In this document: in pieces, positions 11,086 to 22,701 of the stretch
Layout of the letters: the number at the start of each line of letters is the position of its first letter
Numbering within the stretch: the stretch's first letter is position 1
From: Uloborus plumipes
Taxonomy: Eukaryota > Arthropoda > Arachnida > Araneae > Uloboridae
Direction of reading: 5' to 3'
DNA length: 64,000 nucleotides
Assembly (NCBI GenBank): GCA_038373865.1
Contig: JAXGGA010003937.1
Location: 31,097-95,096 of the forward strand
Notes under the pieces: model-generated
What the model was told of the DNA's origin: nothing
Seen by the model: the letters and a program-made list of their open reading frames with translations, nothing else
Database searches by the model: none
Made by a program: the position numbers and the translations under genes

Positions 11086-11887
11086 ATGGACCCCACACTA
11101 CTTCCTTTTACGTATAAATTTCTTAGTAAAGTGTTAAATAAAGTGCTTGGAGTGAGCAAGGTAACATTCAAATATTTACTCCCTAATCTGCCACGAAACA
11201 ACGCAAAAAATATTTTACAGTGGTTAATTTTCTAAATATTGCTGATTTTAATATCTTTTAGTGAATTTTTCGCAAAATATCGCCAATAGCGCCAAGTTGA
11301 ACCCAAATTAAAAAAATAATTTTTTTCGCCAAAATTGTCACCAAGTTGGCAATATGTCGCCAAGTTTGCGTCAAACACTTGGCGACCAAAAGCTTGGCGA
11401 CATATCGCCAAGTGGTCGTGCCAATTCATATCACTTGAGTCTGCATTGAAATTAACACTGATTTACCCCAAAAAAGGGGTAAAACACCCCCTTGGGAACA
11501 TTCGAATGCAACCACAAGGGCAGGTGCACAACTAGACCATCCTCAGAGCCTACATACCAAGCTAGAAGTCTCTAAGGCATATAGTTTTTGAGTTATGCGA
11601 GACACATACGCACATACATCCGCACATACACCCGCACATACATCCGCACATACATCCGCACATACGTACATACAGACGTCACGAGAAAACTCGTCGTAAT
11701 TAACTCGGGAGTGGATGAAAAAGAGTTTTCGGCTGCTTATATGTTGGTAGGTACATATGCACGTGCTGACAGGTCGAAAAAACTACTGAACATTCATTCG
11801 GGGGTGAGCAAAATCAAAATTTAGACTCAAATTTGAGTGATTTTTTTTTCGCGATCACAATACTTCCTTTACTACGTAAAAGGAAGT
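11086..11887 (+). mobile_element. Helentron-like element (subterminal/terminal inverted repeat)
   Basis: Host MITE sequence stops near 11085 and resumes at 11888. The insert starts TCTGGTATGGACCCCACAC and carries ACTTCCTTTTACGTA at 11100-11114. Its inverse TACGTAAAAGGAAGT is at the extreme right end (11873-11887), inside a hairpin ACTTCCTTTACTACGTAAAAG... A left repeat lying 14 bp inside and a right repeat at the very end is the asymmetric arrangement described for Helentrons (Helitron2). It contains CGCCAAGTTTGG-type repeats and a microsatellite (11605-11680). An inverted partial copy lies at 23270-23740. No coding sequence is seen. Confidence 0.55.
11605..11680 (+). repeat. Short tandem repeat, CCGCACATACAT-type
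   Basis: About six imperfect copies of a 12-bp unit (CATACATCCGCA) lie inside the Helentron-like element. They produce a Thr/Tyr/Ile/Arg-rich frame that I do not consider a gene. Confidence 0.8.
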
Positions 11888-11989
11888 AAAAACTGTAAAA
11901 TTGCTAGTGTTACAGTTTATTGCTGTGCATTTTACAGTTTTAAATTGGAACTTCGGCTGCCAGTATTATACTGTAAAAACAACAGTTAA

Positions 11990-12527
11990 CCCCTTCAGTC
12001 GGAATTATGAAATAGTAAACCAAAAATGTTTGTATTTGGTACATAAAGTACTATGGCTAAGAGCATCTCACAAACAAAATTTCAAGCTTGTGAGAAAAAA
12101 ATTAAAAGAGTTATGACGTGTCCAATTTTTCAGATACATATTTTGAAATTAATATTTCAGCAAAAAGAAATGTGAAACATCACACAAACTTTATCGTAAA
12201 ATGTTCTCCAAACAATAACAAAACATAATATAAGCATTTGAAACGATAAATAAAAGATTACATATTTTTTAAAAAATCAGAAAAAAAGGTCGCCTTTTCG
12301 ACAAAAATCTATCGTTGGCCAAAACGAGTCAAATCCCATATTCTAATCCATATTTTTGAATGTTTCCAATTTCAAAACTAAAATTTTTTACACAGATGAT
12401 GATATACAGAATGTCAAGAGTAAACTACAAAAAAAAAAAAAAAAATCAAGTAATTTAATCAATTATTAAATGATTAGCAGCTGTTCAAAGCCGATGTCCG
12501 GTATACCGGACACCAGGTCTAAAGGGG
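11990..12527. mobile_element. piggyBac-type MITE family C (TTAA flanks)
   Basis: A 538-bp element begins CCCCTTCAGTC and ends GGTCTAAAGGGG. It is flanked by TTAA at 11986-11989 and 12528-12531, inside the family B MITE. TTAA duplication with CCC...GGG ends is the hallmark of piggyBac transposons. Near the right end there is a palindrome GTCCGGTATACCGGAC (about 12497-12512). No transposase is encoded. Confidence 0.8.
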
Positions 12528-12544
12528 TTAATTTTTGAGGTGTA

Positions 12545-13443
12545 ATAATGTTGAAGTAGGTATTTATGATTTGATAACTTTTACTGTATGAACCGAAACT
12601 TAATTCAGTAAAATATTTCAAGATATATTCAACATTATAAGCCTATGTTATTCAATAAAAATAAAGCTTCAACCGACCAGTTCCGAAAATACCCCCCACC
12701 CCCCACTAATTTAGTAATGCATATTAATCTTCATTGCACGAACACGGGTAAAATATCCAGTCAATACCAATACTTTGAGATAAAATGGATGAAAACAACT
12801 TTCCCCTCTAACTACGCCACGTACAATAACTGCCGTGTGAAGGACGATAAATTCACGTATGCCTTTTATATGTCCTGGTATGCATGCAACAAGCCATCAT
12901 GTGTTTTCATATAGCTGCATAATTTATGATTATGGGACTTGAAGATCGTCGTTTGGAGGTACAGTAATACATAATGCAGAGATGTCTTCTAAAGCACGCA
13001 TTCAGTTCGTGAAAGCTTGTAGAGGAGATATTATGTCTTTATCACAATAAATTACGTCAGAAGTTTGCTGTACTTGATATTTTAATGGAGAAGGGTCTTT
13101 TCCCCATTTCATCTATGCAACTGAAAGAAGAAAAATACTTGCTTTGAAAATAGAGTTGATTTTTGCTTTTATTATTTGAGACTTTCTCAGGTAGTTTTCT
13201 CGTCAGGTTTACATTTCCCTTCTGCGTTTAACATGCTAACGAAAATAATGTAAAGTGATAGTAGGTTTACGCTTTTTAATTGTTGCCGAAAATAATAAAA
13301 AAAATAATGAAAGTTATGAAACATTTGTCGACTTATTTAGCAAATTAATTTGGGGGTTTAATTTCAACATTCAACAGGAATATGTATTTAGATTTTTGGC
13401 ATTTCGAACTTTTGAAATAGTGCAAGCTTTAAAAGCATCAAAA
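12545..13443. other. Stretch without a recognised gene
   Basis: AT-rich sequence. An 89-residue open frame at 12645-12914 has no recognisable motif and no convincing splice context. The segment at about 13056-13110 (TTTTAATGGAGAAGGGTCTT) has a diverged relative near 19006-19030, so part of it is probably an old dispersed repeat. Confidence 0.45.
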
Positions 13444-13447
13444 TTAA

Positions 13448-14367
13448 CCCTGCTGCTGTGTTCGTTCCGAACATACGTATACTGTGTTCGGGTCCAAATG
13501 GACCCAACATATGTAATTTATTCCCTAACACCGCTTTTTTTATATTTTTTCAAGTTTAATTGTTATGTTTGATTTTATTAGAAACTTCCAAACATAAATC
13601 ACTCAATTTTTGCATTTTATTTTACATATTTAATCCGAGAAAACACGTAAATAAAATTTAAATATTATAGCAATTCCAGTTTTCGTACTAAAGAAAACTA
13701 ACAAAATTATGTAAGCTGTCACTTTAAGAAATTTACTAGAAATTTTTAAGCTTAAAAAGAAGTGTTAAAAATGGAAATACGAACAGTACAACATTTGTAT
13801 GAGATGTACAGATTTTTGTACAGAATCATATGTGCGGGGGAAGCGGCGGAGAGAGGGGGTAAAAGGGAATTCCCCTTAGATAGGCATAATTGCAGAGTTT
13901 GCAGTTTTATGAAAGTTAACCTTGAAACATTTTCACTGGTACTGATTTCAATTCATAGAAAGGAAGAAATGGTATTCAGAAAGAAAAAAAAAGAAGAAAA
14001 AAAATGAATGAAAGAAAAACAGAAGATAACCATTAAAAAATATTTAAAAAACGTACAAAAACAATGAACAAATGTTTTATTTATTGTTTCATAAATTATG
14101 CATAAAATAAACAAGCATAAAATGATTTTGTTTCTCTGATACATGCTTTTTAATCATATGGGTCCAAAAAGACCCGAACACAGTATTAGTAAACTTTATT
14201 TTGACTAGTAGGGTTATACTTCAATCGAAACAAAAAAAATATGTGTGTAATATAACATGAAAATGAACACATTCATGAAGTTACAACGTTATACCAACGT
14301 TACTCGAAAATTTATAAGCAAATGAAATCTGTTTTGGGTCGAAAAGGACCCGAACACAGTAGCAGGG
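13448..14367. mobile_element. piggyBac-type MITE family D (TTAA flanks)
   Basis: A 920-bp element begins CCCTGCTGCTGTGTTCG and ends CGAACACAGTAGCAGGG, with TTAA at 13444-13447 and 14368-14371. Palindromic modules combining TGTGTTCGGGTCC with GGACCC occur just inside the left end (13483-13507), at 14158-14186 and at the right end (14336-14363). The interior is AT-rich and non-coding. TTAA plus CCC/GGG ends identify it as piggyBac-like. Confidence 0.87.
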
Positions 14368-14547
14368 TTAATTCAGATAAGATTATCGGTGTAAAAGAAT
14401 TTTTATTTTTTCAATATATCCTTATTCAAAATTGTTTTAAATTAAAGCATTATAAGCCATTATATCTTTTTGCGTAGTACATTGAAATGAAACAACTACT
14501 AAAACCTTTTTTCCCTCTTTTTGATGTCGGTTTCAAATTTTAAAATA

Positions 14548-15087
14548 CAGTGAACTCTCACTTATGAGGCGGCCAAAGGAACCAATAGAAAAAGGCGCAT
14601 AAGTGAGATAGACGTATAAACGAGCAAGCCTATTTACAGAACTAAAACGCAACATAGGTTCTAATGAGAGAATGAATAAGAAGTTTCAATACAAAAGGGA
14701 CATATTAGTACGGTTTGGCAATCACTGTAACCTAACTACAATGATAAAGAGAAAACAAAAATTGTAGCATACCTAATTACAAGCTGTTCCCTCTAAAACG
14801 ATGAATAATGGATAATTGTCTCTCTCCAAACTCTAGTTCATGCGGAAAAAGTGCCTTCCGTGAGCAATAAAGAAGAAAGATTAAAGAGGAAAGTGAAGAA
14901 AAATGCTTATTTCTTTAAGAAAATAAATAACAATTTTTAAATTTTAGGGAAAATTCAGAGCATAAGTGAAATATTTATTTATAGAGCGACGCATAAACGA
15001 ATGATACTATCATTATTTTGCTATGAAATGTGCTGGGATCATTTAAAATCGTCCCATAAGTGAAAAAGACGCATAAACTGTTCACTG
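14548..15087 (-). mobile_element. MITE family A, inverted copy
   Basis: The copy is in reverse orientation relative to 9310-9881. It starts CAGTGAACTCTCACTTATG and ends AAACTGTTCACTG, flanked by TA at 14546-14547 and 15088-15089. It is uninterrupted and non-coding. Confidence 0.85.
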
Positions 15088-15089
15088 TA

Positions 15090-16586
15090 ACTCACTTAAA
15101 ATAATTTCCAAAAAGAAAAATCTTAAAAATAAAACATAAGAAACGTTTAGATATATAAGACTATTTCTATCTATCAACATGATTTGTGCTAAAAAGTGTC
15201 AGAATTGCAACGTTGTCACACTTTTGTAATATGATTCACGTGACTTTATTCCAACGTCACCGCAACAATGACCGGTCATTTTATAACGTTGTGAAGACGT
15301 GAGTGCAACGTAACTATGCAACCATGTTAACAAAGATAGCAGCAACCGTTCTGAAATAAAGAGGGTGACAAGAGACTTTATATGATCTTAATGTACACGC
15401 TCTTTCATTTCTAATTGACCGACCAGCTATTTTTGCAGGTAAAACACGTGATAAGGCATCTTGTATAATACAGCATCCTCTTCCCCCACTATCCAATAAG
15501 GAATTAGTAAACGTCACTAACCACGTGGCATCCTAGCTTACACAAGAAAAAAAAAAAAACTTGAAACTTTCCCCAAAAGAATTATAAAACTTCTTTATTA
15601 AAATCAATGCAACGGAGGTGTTTGATGAAGCGAGAGCAATTATAGAATAATAATAATGAAAAAAAATCAACTCGTTTCTGACGAATTAAATGTTTTGCAA
15701 TCTCGAATTTCAGCCTGGAGCGTGTTTCTTAAAGTTATAATTTCAGAGGAAGCACGTGGCAAATTATTTCTTAGGGATTGCCCATGGTTCATTTTATCAT
15801 TTTGCGTAATTTTGTTCAGATGAAATCAATTTTTTTAGTTAAAAAAAATAAGTTTAATAAAATTTGAAAAAGGTTAAAAAATGATATAAATAAAAAATTG
15901 CAGTTTTTAAACGAAGCTAATTCTTTTAAAGAAAAAAAAATACATAAGACCACTAAAAAAATTTAGGCAGTCCTGAAAAAAAAGAAACAAACAAACAAAC
16001 AAAAAACAAAAAAGTGTTATTAAAACTTAAAGTAAACCGCCAACTTCAGAAAATTTCGCCAATCACGTCAAGAGAGCTCGTTTTAAAATAATTTCTAAAA
16101 ACTTGAATGTTTGGTCAAAATTTCGCGAACTTTTGGAGTGATCAACATGTATTCTTACATGGTTTTATGTCAAAATGAAATCGAAGATGAAAGCTTACCT
16201 TTTTGTTCCAATGGCGTCGCAAGTATACTCGAAATAAGGGCGTTTTCTTTAGTGAAAAGATAAAATTATTAGGTTGCGTTCAATTCACGAATTGAACCTT
16301 ATCATTGCCAATTGAACCTTACCAACTCTTTCGCTGGTGTGCTAAATTTACTTTAACTACCAGTTTGTTGGCTCTCTTGACATCTATCAGCTCGGTTGCT
16401 GTCGATTCCAGACTGATGAGTCTAGAATAAGGACGAAACTGCAGTTTCTTTATTGCATTACCGGGCTGTCGGTACATTGCATGTAGTTCTGCCTTAGCCC
16501 TGTTTGGAGGGCGCTAACTTACTACTTAATCTGTTTGCTTGATCAAAAACGAAAATGGCGTGGTTCTATTGTATGCTTTAATTTAA
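15090..16586. other. Stretch without a recognised gene
   Basis: No exon or complete element was found. The part near 16340-16500 (CAGCTCGGTTGCTGTCGATT and AAGGACGAAACTGC) loosely resembles sequence near 49398-49440 (CAGCTCGGTTACGCCATCC), suggesting fragments of one dispersed repeat. Around 15180-15310 there are several AACGTTGT/ACAACGT motifs. The rest is AT-rich. Confidence 0.4.
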
Positions 16587-17104
16587 CCCATTTATGCCCA
16601 AGTTTTTTTTTAAACATTTTTTTCCGATTTTTATCTCCTTAAAACTTTTACTTGGAATGGTTTACATACATTTTAGGCTTGAAATAGTTCGCCGTTGCCA
16701 TATTTATTAAGTTATTTAATATCCTGTTTATGGGATATTTTGCAGATATGTGAGCAAAATACGACCTTGCTTGACTTTACTTATACAAAGTAACATTACA
16801 GAAGGCATCTCTGATCAATTTTAAGCAAATCATTTCAAAATAGTTTAGTTTTATGAAAAATAAGTTCGCAAAAAAAACTTACTTTCTGTATCTTTCCACG
16901 CTGGATCGTTGCTTGACTGATTTGTCTGATCTGAAAATAGTAGTCAATAATTAAACTCTGGTGTCCAACTAGTGGTTCTATCTGGTTTTCTCAAGAAGGA
17001 CTAACTTGTGAAAAACAGCTTTAGTAAAATAATATACTCATCACAGGTTTTTGTATGCAGTAACTAACAAGCGTCCCGTTTTTGGGCTACTGGGCATAAA
17101 TGGG
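16587..17104. mobile_element. piggyBac-type MITE family A1 (TTAA flanks)
   Basis: A 518-bp element begins CCCATTTATGCCCAAG and ends CTACTGGGCATAAATGGG, flanked by TTAA at 16583-16586 and 17105-17108. Near-identical copies lie at 48745-49263 and 57039-59219. It ends about 325 bp upstream of the first exon in view. No open reading frame is present; a piggyBac-type transposase supplied elsewhere is inferred from TTAA and CCC/GGG ends. Confidence 0.88.
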
Positions 17105-17428
17105 TTAACTTATGTTATTGTTGTTACTGTAAAAGCCTCGAAATTATCCTTAAAGGTACTGATAAAATAATTCCTCCGTGTTTTATTTTATTTCATTCCG
17201 CATTATTACTTTTAATAAGCTTTGGCAATAGCAAAAAAAAAAAAAAAAAATACTATCACTCCTATTCTAATTCTTATGAATTCTGTTCTTAGTCTACGCC
17301 ATTAATTTGTTTTTTGAATTGGTTTGTGACTAAGTCGTGTTTATTTTGTTACTCAAAAATTGATTTTTTATTTTTTAAAAGTATTATTCTAGTAAATTTT
17401 TATAACTAATTATGTTACTATCTTTCAG

Positions 17429-17506
17429 GACACAAGAACTCATATTGTTGGTGAATTATACGAGACAGAGCTGTCATACGTGGAATCCTTGCAAATTATT
17501 ATCCAG
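17429..17506 (+). CDS. Rho GEF (ARHGEF17-like) exon, start of the DH domain
   Basis: This exon encodes 26 codons with a canonical acceptor (TCTTTCAG) and donor (GTAAGA), phase 0 at both ends. The peptide includes HIVGELYETELSYVESLQ, the first conserved helix of a Dbl-homology domain, with the acidic residues (ETE) that normally contact the Rho GTPase switch region. DH domains catalyse GDP release from Rho-family GTPases. Translation continues without a gap into the 49552 exon (…IIIQ then KYMVPLK), a join typical of DH helix 1. Taken with the downstream exons, the closest family by eye is ARHGEF17/TEM4; ARHGEF10 relatives are the alternative. Upstream exons were not recognised, so the N-terminal part lies before the window or in undetected exons. 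Confidence 0.85.
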
Positions 17507-17687
17507 GTAAGAACTTTTAAATTTAATTTGAGAGTTTTTACAGAGTAACTCAGATTATTTTTTCCTTTAATGAATCAAAACTAGTGTTTCAACAGCAAAA
17601 AAAAAAAAAAATCTTGGTTCCTTTTTGTAGGTGAAACACTACGTAACTTACTTCAGATTGGTTTCACATGTTGTCCTAATAGCATTG

Positions 17688-18009
17688 TACACTGTTAAAA
17701 ATTCAGGAATCTTTTATGGTAAATGTTACTGTAAAATGTAGCGTTTACAGTACAGAAAATTTTTACAGTAAATTGTACCGATAAAAAAATTGCGATTGCA
17801 GCGACAATTGAACACCACGTGACTTACTGTGAGATGCAGATGACACCCATTCTCCAGATATGTTTCATCTGGTATCGTGGATAGTAAAGCAGTGTGTAAA
17901 AGTTGGGTCCCGGGCTCGATCCTTGTGGTTCGTATCTCGCGCTTTTTAATTCTCGTTTTCTCTTCCGTAAAATTTTACCGTAAAATTTCAGGAAAATTTT
18001 AACAGTGTA
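17688..18009. mobile_element. TA-flanked MITE related to family B
   Basis: Inverted ends TACACTGTTAAAAATTCAGG and GGAAAATTTTAACAGTGTA (the terminal TA being the target) bound a 322-bp segment containing TTACTGTAAAATGTAGC and TTTTACAGTAAA motifs. The theme resembles family B (56581-56995), but the body differs. It sits 180 bp downstream of the exon at 17429-17506. Confidence 0.7.
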
Positions 18010-18055
18010 GAGAAATTGCAGAAAGTTACAAGTTATGCGAATAGCTTGATATGGT

Positions 18056-18471
18056 CCCAAGTAGCATCAACTCATCGGATTTTGCTCTGCTGATCATCGA
18101 ACTCATCGTTAACTGATCCCGTAACGCACGATGACATCGTTCCGATCAGTATCCGAGCACGGTTTTCGATGGGCTACTTTTCATCGGAAAGCGATATCCT
18201 TCCGATCAACTTTCCCGGTGAAAATAAGCCGAGCATCTAAAATTGATCCTAAATTCATCGACACGGGACTGCACTGCTCGTAAATTGCTCCAAATTTCAT
18301 CGTATTTCGCGCGAAACTCATCGGAATTCGCTGCTCGGATTCTGTTTGGCCGACGAGACATATTGGAGCAATTCCCGATGAGAACTCATCGACTGTGATC
18401 ATTGGCCGATGAGAATTTCATCGGGTTTCGATGAATGGCCGATGATCGGCTGATGAGATTATGCTGCTGGG
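18056..18471. mobile_element. CCCAAGTAGCATC-terminus MITE
   Basis: A 416-bp element has ends CCCAAGTAGCATCAACTCAT and ATGCTGCTGGG and a 3-bp flanking duplication GGT (18053-18055 and 18472-18474). The interior is dominated by repeats of CTCATCGG and CCGATGAG. A second copy is at 62856-63271. Frames across it reflect the repeats, not a protein. Confidence 0.8.
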
Positions 18472-18474
18472 GGT

Positions 18475-19938
18475 AATTCGGGCTTACATGCGCCGCTGGA
18501 ATAAATGGCACAATTAATATTTTTCCTAATTATACATATTAATCGTTTAAAAACATTTTGATTACTCTGTTGTGTTTGAAGTTTATTAATAACAGAGATG
18601 ACTATTTAACCTTATAAAATCGTTATAACAAACCATGAAATTACAGAACAATCAAAAATGAAATAACAAATCTTAACCTATTCTCTCTGCAACGATAAAT
18701 TTCTTTTTTGCAATCAATAGCACAAATTTAACATAATCGACATGCAACCACTTAAATTCACTACCAGAAAAAAGGGGTCACTTTGTTGACTGTAAATTTT
18801 GATGTGCACAGACATCATACTACTTAGATTCATTTGAAACAATACCAGATTCAAAGCAATTATTCATTTTATTTTTGAAATGACTAATATAGTGGATATG
18901 AGCTAAAGAAATAGTTGAAAAAAGAAAAGATAGGCAAAAAGAGAAAAAAAAATTAAAACAAACAATGTGTCACGATTGCTTTTTAGGTAAAAGTTTGCTT
19001 ACTTAATGTTTTAATGGGAGACGGGTCTTTTCGTCGATTTTTTTTAAAGTGCCATATAAGGTTATAATTCTTTTTATGCGAAATATATATTTTAATGTTT
19101 TATATAATTATTATTAAATTTCAGCACGATTTAGAATCATAACATTTTATTGTGATTAATATCATAACGATAGTAACAAAATGCATTAGTATTTACGCTC
19201 GTAATGTCAGAAACATTTTGAAATTACGTGGAAATAAATTCAACTGAATGAAATAAATTTTAAAAGAAATGTACTGTTTATAATAACAGCATTTAGCTAT
19301 CAAAACCCATTATATTTGACCCCATTTAAGCAAAACATATCATTTGTACAAAAACTATTTCCACTGCAAATTCATTTCAAAACTGACTTATATATACGAT
19401 TTAATAATTCTTCTTAATACAGAGAAAGATTTAACATTAAAAAAATAGTTAACTAATACTAATGGCAAAACTAGATCACAGATTATTTTCTCACAGCAAC
19501 ACATAAAGTGACCTACTGGAGAACGTTTTAAATCCCTCGTAACAAGGCAATACAAAGAGCGTTACTCTCGCGAGTAAAACACAAACAACAAAGTAATTTT
19601 CGAAGCAAGTGAACAAAAAATTAACACAGATTGGCTCTTTACGGAGAAAATTATCTTAAAAACATTTGCTAATCCCGCCATTAATGACCGCTGAATTTGC
19701 TTTTAAAATTTAAAGATAAACTGCACCCATTTATTATATTTTAAGTATAAAAACTTGTCCTTTAATGAGGTGAAATTTGCTTTTAATGGTGGGATAATGG
19801 GAAAGTAAGAGCGTCCCTTGTAGAGAATTTAGATTTTATTTGTAAGCTGGCAAAGACGCTTTAAAACTAATTGTTATTTTTCTCTAGTAAAGTGTGCCTT
19901 TCAATATTCTTGTTTTCAATCTTTGACTTAGTTCTTAT
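18475..19938. other. Intronic stretch without a recognised gene
   Basis: AT-rich intron sequence with no complete element. A relative of the 13056-13110 segment occurs near 18990-19030. No exon candidate has both a splice context and homology. Confidence 0.45.
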
Positions 19939-21227
19939 CAGGGTTGGCAAGTTTTTGACAGTCGGAGGTTTTATCCGGTTTTAACCGTGGTTTTACCCGT
20001 CATGACAAAAACCCCTTTTTGACATGGTTTTTGACATAATTGTCAAAAACCTAAATTTCTGTCCAAAACACGTTTAAATTTGATATTGATAATCAAAATA
20101 CATTTTCAAATGAATTTTACAATTTCTGATTTCAAACACTGAAGTAAACTTTTGGAGTTTTAGGTTATTAAAATAAAGTGTAATAAGCAATCCTAAACAT
20201 AATTGAAGGACTCGGGAGTAAATAATGGTAACTAGCATTAAAAAAAACCAACATATGGCTTTTGAATATGGCTTTATTGCTTCGAGAAATTACTGTAACA
20301 AGTTTTTTTTATTTTAAAAATGAAGTGGGTACATTAATTAAGTGCTGTGTGTCTTGGGTATACTTAATAAATTTTTACAAGTGATTTTTTTTTAATTTTA
20401 ATTTGAAGTAGTCCGATTTTTAGAATTTGTCAGATATCATTATTTACTCCCGAGCCCCCCCCCCTCCCCAGATTTGTACACTGAGCACTAATTAATTTAG
20501 TTTTGCTTTTACTCAAAAGAAAAAAAAAACACTTTAAATTCTAATGTAAAGATTTTTAGATTGATAAAATAGCTAATTAATAGTTATTAAAACATTTAAA
20601 CAAAACTACTTTAAAAACTGGATTTAACATTTAATACTTTTAACTTTTTTCATGACATAACAAGTTAATTTAAAAGAATGAGAATTAATTTTCATTAAAT
20701 TTATTAATTTAATTTTTATTAAACTTGATTGAAAAGATAACTAATTGATAGTTATTAAAACATTTAAACAAAACTACTCTAAAATTTGGATTTAAGTTTT
20801 AATATTTGTAACTTTTTTTCACTCCATGACAAGTTAATTTTAAAGAATGTGAATTAATTTTCATTAAATTTATTAATTTAATTTTTATTAAACTTGATTG
20901 ATAAGACAACTAATTGATAATTATATAAACATTTAATCAAAACTACTTTAAAAGCTGGATTAAGTTTTAATATTTAACTTTTTTCACGGCAAAACAAGTT
21001 AGTTTAAAAGATTGAGAAATAATTTTCATTAAATTTATTAATTTAATGTTTATTAAACTTGATTGATAAGATGCATAAATTTTTATGCAATATTTTTTAG
21101 GATGAGAAACCTTATATGTTTATAAAAAATCTCAATAACCACTGTATTTGAGTTTTAGACAGGTTTTCGACGTTTTAGACATGTTTTCGACTGGTTTTCA
21201 ACAGGTCATGTCAAAAACCCAAACCTG
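19939..21227. mobile_element. hAT-type element with internal tandem array
   Basis: A 1289-bp element is bounded by a perfect 8-bp duplication, GTTCTTAT (19931-19938 and 21228-21235). Its ends are CAGGGTTGGCAAGTTTTTG and GTCAAAAACCCAAACCTG; CAGGGTTGGCAA is a classical hAT terminus. Subterminal GACATG/GACATGT and TTTTGACA motifs recur at both ends. The interior carries a roughly 168-bp tandem repeat in place of a transposase gene. Confidence 0.9.
20562..21065 (+). repeat. Tandem repeat, 3 units of about 168 bp
   Basis: Units begin at about 20562, 20731 and 20900 and share AACTAATTGATAGTTATTAAA, then a CATTTAAACAAAACTACT stretch and TTTTCATTAAATTTATTAA. The array fills the hAT interior and is AT-rich. 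Unit divergence is low, suggesting recent expansion. Confidence 0.8.
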
Positions 21228-21359
21228 GTTCTTATTTAGGTTTATTAGTCAACTAGGATTTGTTATATTGAGACAAGATTTTACAAAAGCAAAACAAAAA
21301 ATACGTCGGGCAGCAACAGAATTTTTATATTTCGGTATAAAATAGGTTAGAAAAACAAA

Positions 21360-22180
21360 TAACAGGTCTATAAAGAGATGAAATTAAATCTTTAAATGAA
21401 GTGAAAGAAATTAAGACAATCAGAAAAGTTATTTCAATCTCAGTACTTACCTTCTACTATTGATTCACTGTTTCATCACTGAAAATGTCATTTAAGAAGA
21501 AGTTAACTTTAAATACACCTGAAAAGCGATTTCACAACTTAAAACAAACTGACAAGATTAGAAACATTGAGCAGATCAATAAATAAATCGTGCTTGATTG
21601 ACCAGCAGTCTAAAGATTTCGAAAGGAGGAGCGTTTTAAATATACCTTTAGGACAACACGTGAAAACATTTCGTCCAAGACAATATGTAACTTTAAATGA
21701 AAAATTATCAAATAAGCTTATATCTGAACTGTATTTGAAGTTAAAAATCAACGTAAATAAAGCACAAATATAGTAGAAAGTACAGCAAGAAAGTACTTTC
21801 TATCTTATTTGTGCTTTATTTACGTTGATTTTTAACTTCAAATATATTATGTAACTTTATTTCAATCCCAATAAGACCAGGATAATATTGATTAACTGTT
21901 TTCTGAGTTAAAATGTTATATTAAAGTAGAGTAGGTTTTACACGAATGTGCAAACTTTTTTCACAGTATAAGAAAGACGCACAAACAAGAGAATGTGTAC
22001 AAAAATGAATACACTGTGCTTGATTCACGAACAAAAACTTTTTTTTGGAACGGGGCGTTTAAAGAAAAAACTATTACGACAACCCGCGAAAGAAGTATTC
22101 CTTAAAAATATGTCACTTTACTTCAATCTCAATAGTAATAATCTAATTATAATTGAGTACTTTTGATTTTTTATACATAG
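21360..22180. repeat. Inverted and direct repeats in intron
   Basis: An inverted repeat pairs 21728-21778 with about 21793-21849 (both contain AACGTAAATAAAGCACAAAT or its complement). In addition, two diverged direct units, at about 21540-21690 and 21965-22115, share GTGCTTGATT, GGGCGTTTAAA-like and ACGACAACCCG-like segments. The element type is unclear. Two small open frames near 21567-21773 come from this region and show no family motif. Confidence 0.45.
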
Positions 22181-22701
22181 TGAATATTGTAATCTCTACT
22201 AATAATAAAGCTGAAGGTGGGTCTGTCTGTCCTTCTGTCTGTTATGCGCGTAGCGCCAAAACCGTTCGGTCGATTTTCATGCCACTTGGCACAAAATTAG
22301 TTTGTAGCATGTAGTTTTGCACCTCGAAGCGATTTTTCGAAAATTCCATTTCGTTCTTTTTCTATTCGAATTCTTAGCGGAAATTCGATAAAATAGGGAA
22401 GAAATATTTCATACACATTTTCAAGTCTTATGTCATTTGAAAGCTTGAAATTTTCTGCACAAAATTAAGTTTTTTCGAAGTTTCTACGATCCTCAGGAGA
22501 GCTGTAACAATTGTTTTTAGAATCCCGGAATTCAAGGCTTACCTTCAGTAAAGCAAGCCAAACGATTCTAAAATGGTTGAGCTCTAGAATAAAATTTGTT
22601 TGAAAAGAGAGATAAAATGAATTATTTTATCAACGGAAATCAACTTTTCATGTTGTTACTATGGTTACGTGTTCATACTTATTTTTGTTTCGTTCTTTTT
22701 C

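Larger units (their letters stand above)
10806..12544 (+). mobile_element. MITE family B, host of two nested insertions
   Basis: The left end GTAAAAAATGAATGTTGTTT and right end ATTTTTGAGGTGTA match the intact copy at 56581-56995, including repeated TTTACAGTTTATTGC and CAGTATTATACTGTAAAAAC motifs. The copy is broken by a Helentron-like insertion (about 11086-11887) and by a TTAA-flanked MITE (11990-12527). Its own ends are more diverged than those of the insertions, which fits the order of events. Confidence 0.75.

Noticed and set aside
11588..11824. A Thr/Arg/Tyr repeat protein
   Set aside because: It is the translation of a microsatellite inside a non-coding element.
11100..11887. A simple TA-flanked TIR transposon defined by ACTTCCTTTTACGTA
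   Set aside because: Similarity to the 23270-23740 copy extends 14 bp beyond the left repeat, so that repeat is not the left terminus.
12645..12914. An 89-codon gene
   Set aside because: No motif, no splice context and AT-rich composition like its surroundings.
13762..14007. An 81-codon gene
   Set aside because: It lies inside a TTAA MITE and ends in a lysine-rich poly(A) tract.
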